A model generated the notes under the pieces. The model did not search any database. It was not told where the DNA came from and saw only the letters and a list, made by a program, of their open reading frames with translations. The position numbers were made by a program, and so were the translations under genes. Shown here piece by piece: positions 62,752-64,000 of a DNA stretch of 64,000 nt. Numbering within the stretch: the first letter of the stretch is position 1; each line of letters begins with the position of its first letter. The stretch spans positions 1,178,001 through 1,242,000 of the forward strand of contig NZ_CP042304.1 of NCBI RefSeq assembly GCF_007859655.1, read 5' to 3'. This DNA comes from Devosia ginsengisoli (GTDB lineage Bacteria > Pseudomonadota > Alphaproteobacteria > Rhizobiales > Devosiaceae).

Positions 62752-62786
62752 AAAAGTTGAAACTCGGGCACTCAAAAGTTGAAACT
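62752..62786. repeat. 13-bp direct repeat, 22-bp period
   Basis: AAAAGTTGAAACT occurs at 62752-62764 and 62774-62786, two helical turns apart, in the spacer between msrA and tRNA-Asp. The spacing fits a pair of protein-binding half-sites; no regulator is known. Confidence 0.45.
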
Positions 62787-62821
62787 GTTTTTAGAGAGAA
62801 GGCGCAAACCCTAGGAAAGGG

Positions 62822-62898
<77 letters not shown>

Positions 62899-63093
62899 AG
62901 CGCGGGCGAACTGGTCGTTCGCGCAACGTGGCGTCCGTTTACCCAGCACCTTGCCCCAAGTCAAGCGAGCAAGTTGGGATCGAAGCGACATTTTCATGAA
63001 TGTCGAAGTCGGATGTGGAAAAGCGCCTGTGTGACAGGCGCTAGCGGCCGTTATCTGATGCGGAAGGTGAGATTCACGCAATGGCCGCTCGTG

Positions 63094-63108
63094 TTAGCGT
63101 ACTGTTAG
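63094..63108. promoter_or_regulatory. second copy of the CtrA-like box
   Basis: TTAG-CGTACTG-TTAG on the plus strand (CTAA-N7-CTAA on the other), with the 7-bp direct repeat TGTTAGC around it. It is in the tRNA-Val to tRNA-Asp spacer, and shares about 17 bases with the box at 29572. Confidence 0.35.
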
Positions 63109-63124
63109 CATTGACGCGAGGGAA

Positions 63125-63200
<76 letters not shown>

Positions 63201-63269
63201 GCAGGACCATGGGTCCGCTGCAAGGTGGCCTTGTTATTGCCCCTGCCCGCCAGCGTCAACCGGCAAATG

Positions 63270-63298
63270 AAAGGCCCCGGCGCAAAGCGCTCGGGGCC
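63270..63298 (-). terminator. intrinsic terminator of hupB
   Basis: Minus strand GGCCCCGAGCG-ctt-TGCGCCGGGGCC followed by TTTC, about 50 bases after the hupB stop and before tRNA-Val. Confidence 0.7.
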
Positions 63299-63347
63299 GA
63301 TCAGCATAACGGTTTCGGGGTCGGGCCTGCCGATCCCCCAAACAGTC

Positions 63348-63620
63348 TTAGTTGATCGCATCCTTCAGGCCCTTGCCGGGCTTGAACTTGGCCTGGTTCG
63401 AGGCCGGGATCTTGATCTCAGCGCCGGTGGCCGGGTTGCGGCCGGTCGAAGCCTTGCGCTGCGACACGGCGAAGGTGCCGAAACCAACGAGACGGACTTC
63501 TTCACCAGACTTCAGCGAGCCGGTGATTGCCTCGAACACTGCGTCCACCGCTTCAGCGGCCTGTGCCTTGGTGATCGTCGCTTTGTCGGCGACGACGCCA
63601 ACCAGATCGTTCTTGTTCAT
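63348..63620 (-). CDS. hupB: HU family DNA-binding protein
   Basis: 90 residues, the histone-like HU: MNKNDLVGVVADKATITKAQ at the start, VRLVGFGTFAVSQRKAS, and the DNA-binding arm GRNPATGAEIKIPASNQAKF. GAGGAAACGCT precedes the ATG. In Alphaproteobacteria it usually follows lon, which is not in view. It compacts DNA and supports replication and transcription. Confidence 0.97.
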   Translation of the reverse strand: MNKNDLVGVVADKATITKAQAAEAVDAVFEAITGSLKSGEEVRLVGFGTFAVSQRKASTGRNPATGAEIKIPASNQAKFKPGKGLKDAIN

Positions 63621-63828
63621 AGCGTTTCCTCACAGTGAATTGCCCGCCCTCGTTGGCGAACCTTAAAACGCGGCAACCCTTGGTCGATTCTGCGTGAAAG
63701 GCAAGGATTTCCGGGGTTTTGACGAGGCCGGACGGTGCAAAGCTGTTAATGGACCGGAAACTGCGCCCCCGCAAGTCCTCGATTGTGGATATACGCCGGT
63801 TTTCCGGGCTTTCCTGCTCGTTCCGAGC

Positions 63829-63999
63829 CTATTCACCCACCGCGGGAATGGGGGGGGCGCGCCGCCTGATTCCCAACATAAGTGGCAGTGCCAACAGGTA
63901 AATTCCCGCCCCGACGATCCAGACCAGGCCCGGCCAGGTGCCGCGAATGGCAAAATAGGTGAAACTGAAGAAAAGCGGGCCGAACACGGCCGCCAGACT
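63829..63999 (-). CDS. C-terminal end of a membrane protein, cut by window edge
   Basis: The last 56 codons of a gene entering from beyond 64000. Two hydrophobic helices are visible (AVFGPLFFSFTYFAI and PGLVWIVGAGIYLLALPLML), then IRRRAPPIPAVGE and a TAG. The pattern resembles the end of an MFS permease of the TCR/Tet type, which is a guess from the last two helices. Its stop is 208 bases before hupB. Confidence 0.6.
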   Translation of the reverse strand, partial: SLAAVFGPLFFSFTYFAIRGTWPGLVWIVGAGIYLLALPLMLGIRRRAPPIPAVGE

Positions 64000-64000
64000 G

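Overview
The window is a GC-rich, gene-dense piece of an alphaproteobacterial chromosome, most likely of the order Hyphomicrobiales and perhaps Devosia or a relative (the genus is inference). Supporting evidence is the gene order nuoA-N/birA/rnj/DUF1467/proS/lolC/lolD with the hupB/tRNA-Val/tRNA-Asp block at the nuoA end, the run pyrB-pyrC-plsY-dprA/topA/rnr/rpmG/pleD-divK/dinB, an editing-domain-less 449-residue ProRS, and PleD/DivK cell-cycle regulators. No prophage, insertion sequence, CRISPR array or rRNA was seen.

Region by region. 1-3353: hdaA and perM (leftward, perM frameshifted), then purM-purN (rightward, purine synthesis). 3354-5941: repeats, two tandem EamA transporters and two small proline-rich genes. 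5942-13060: mostly leftward, with gatB, a GNAT enzyme, chorismate mutase, a rightward yjhX-like toxin, a small conserved gene, and the gatC-GNAT-secreted protein-gatA run (gatC frameshifted). 13177-15546: ruvX, then an AraC regulator divergent from an NmrA-type reductase with a palindrome between them. 15699-20025: pyrB-pyrC, plsY-dprA. 20155-29478: murB, topA, a small CxxC gene with its own terminator, a dipeptidase, a secreted protein, rnr, a DUF983 gene and rpmG. 29541-29908: a gene-free stretch with strong stems. 29909-37593: pleD, divK, DUF3572, dinB, ridA, a phosphodiesterase, a FemAB-like protein, a desaturase/dehydrogenase fusion and a HIT protein. 37590-59815: about 22 kb read leftward apart from one small mmcQ gene, covering lolD, lolC, proS, DUF1467, rnj, birA and the complete 14-gene complex I set. 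59816-64000: two beta-barrel proteins, msrA, tRNA-Asp, tRNA-Val, hupB and the end of a membrane protein.

The genes are mostly housekeeping: nucleotide synthesis (purM, purN, pyrB, PyrC-like), tRNA-dependent amidation (gatCAB), translation (proS, rpmG, tRNAs), DNA topology and repair (topA, ruvX, dprA, dinB, hupB), RNA decay (rnr, rnj), envelope biogenesis (murB, lolCD, plsY, outer-membrane proteins), c-di-GMP and cell-cycle signalling (pleD, divK) and respiration (nuo). Several families of palindromic intergenic repeats lie between operons. No wholly new multi-gene system is evident. The least-explained items are the stem-rich segment at 29595-29870 with a CtrA-like box, a candidate sRNA at 41279-41404, an unlisted 25-residue membrane peptide gene at 37590-37667, and a long extension on NuoE. 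Two single-base frameshifts in otherwise intact genes (perM, gatC) suggest residual indel errors in the assembly.
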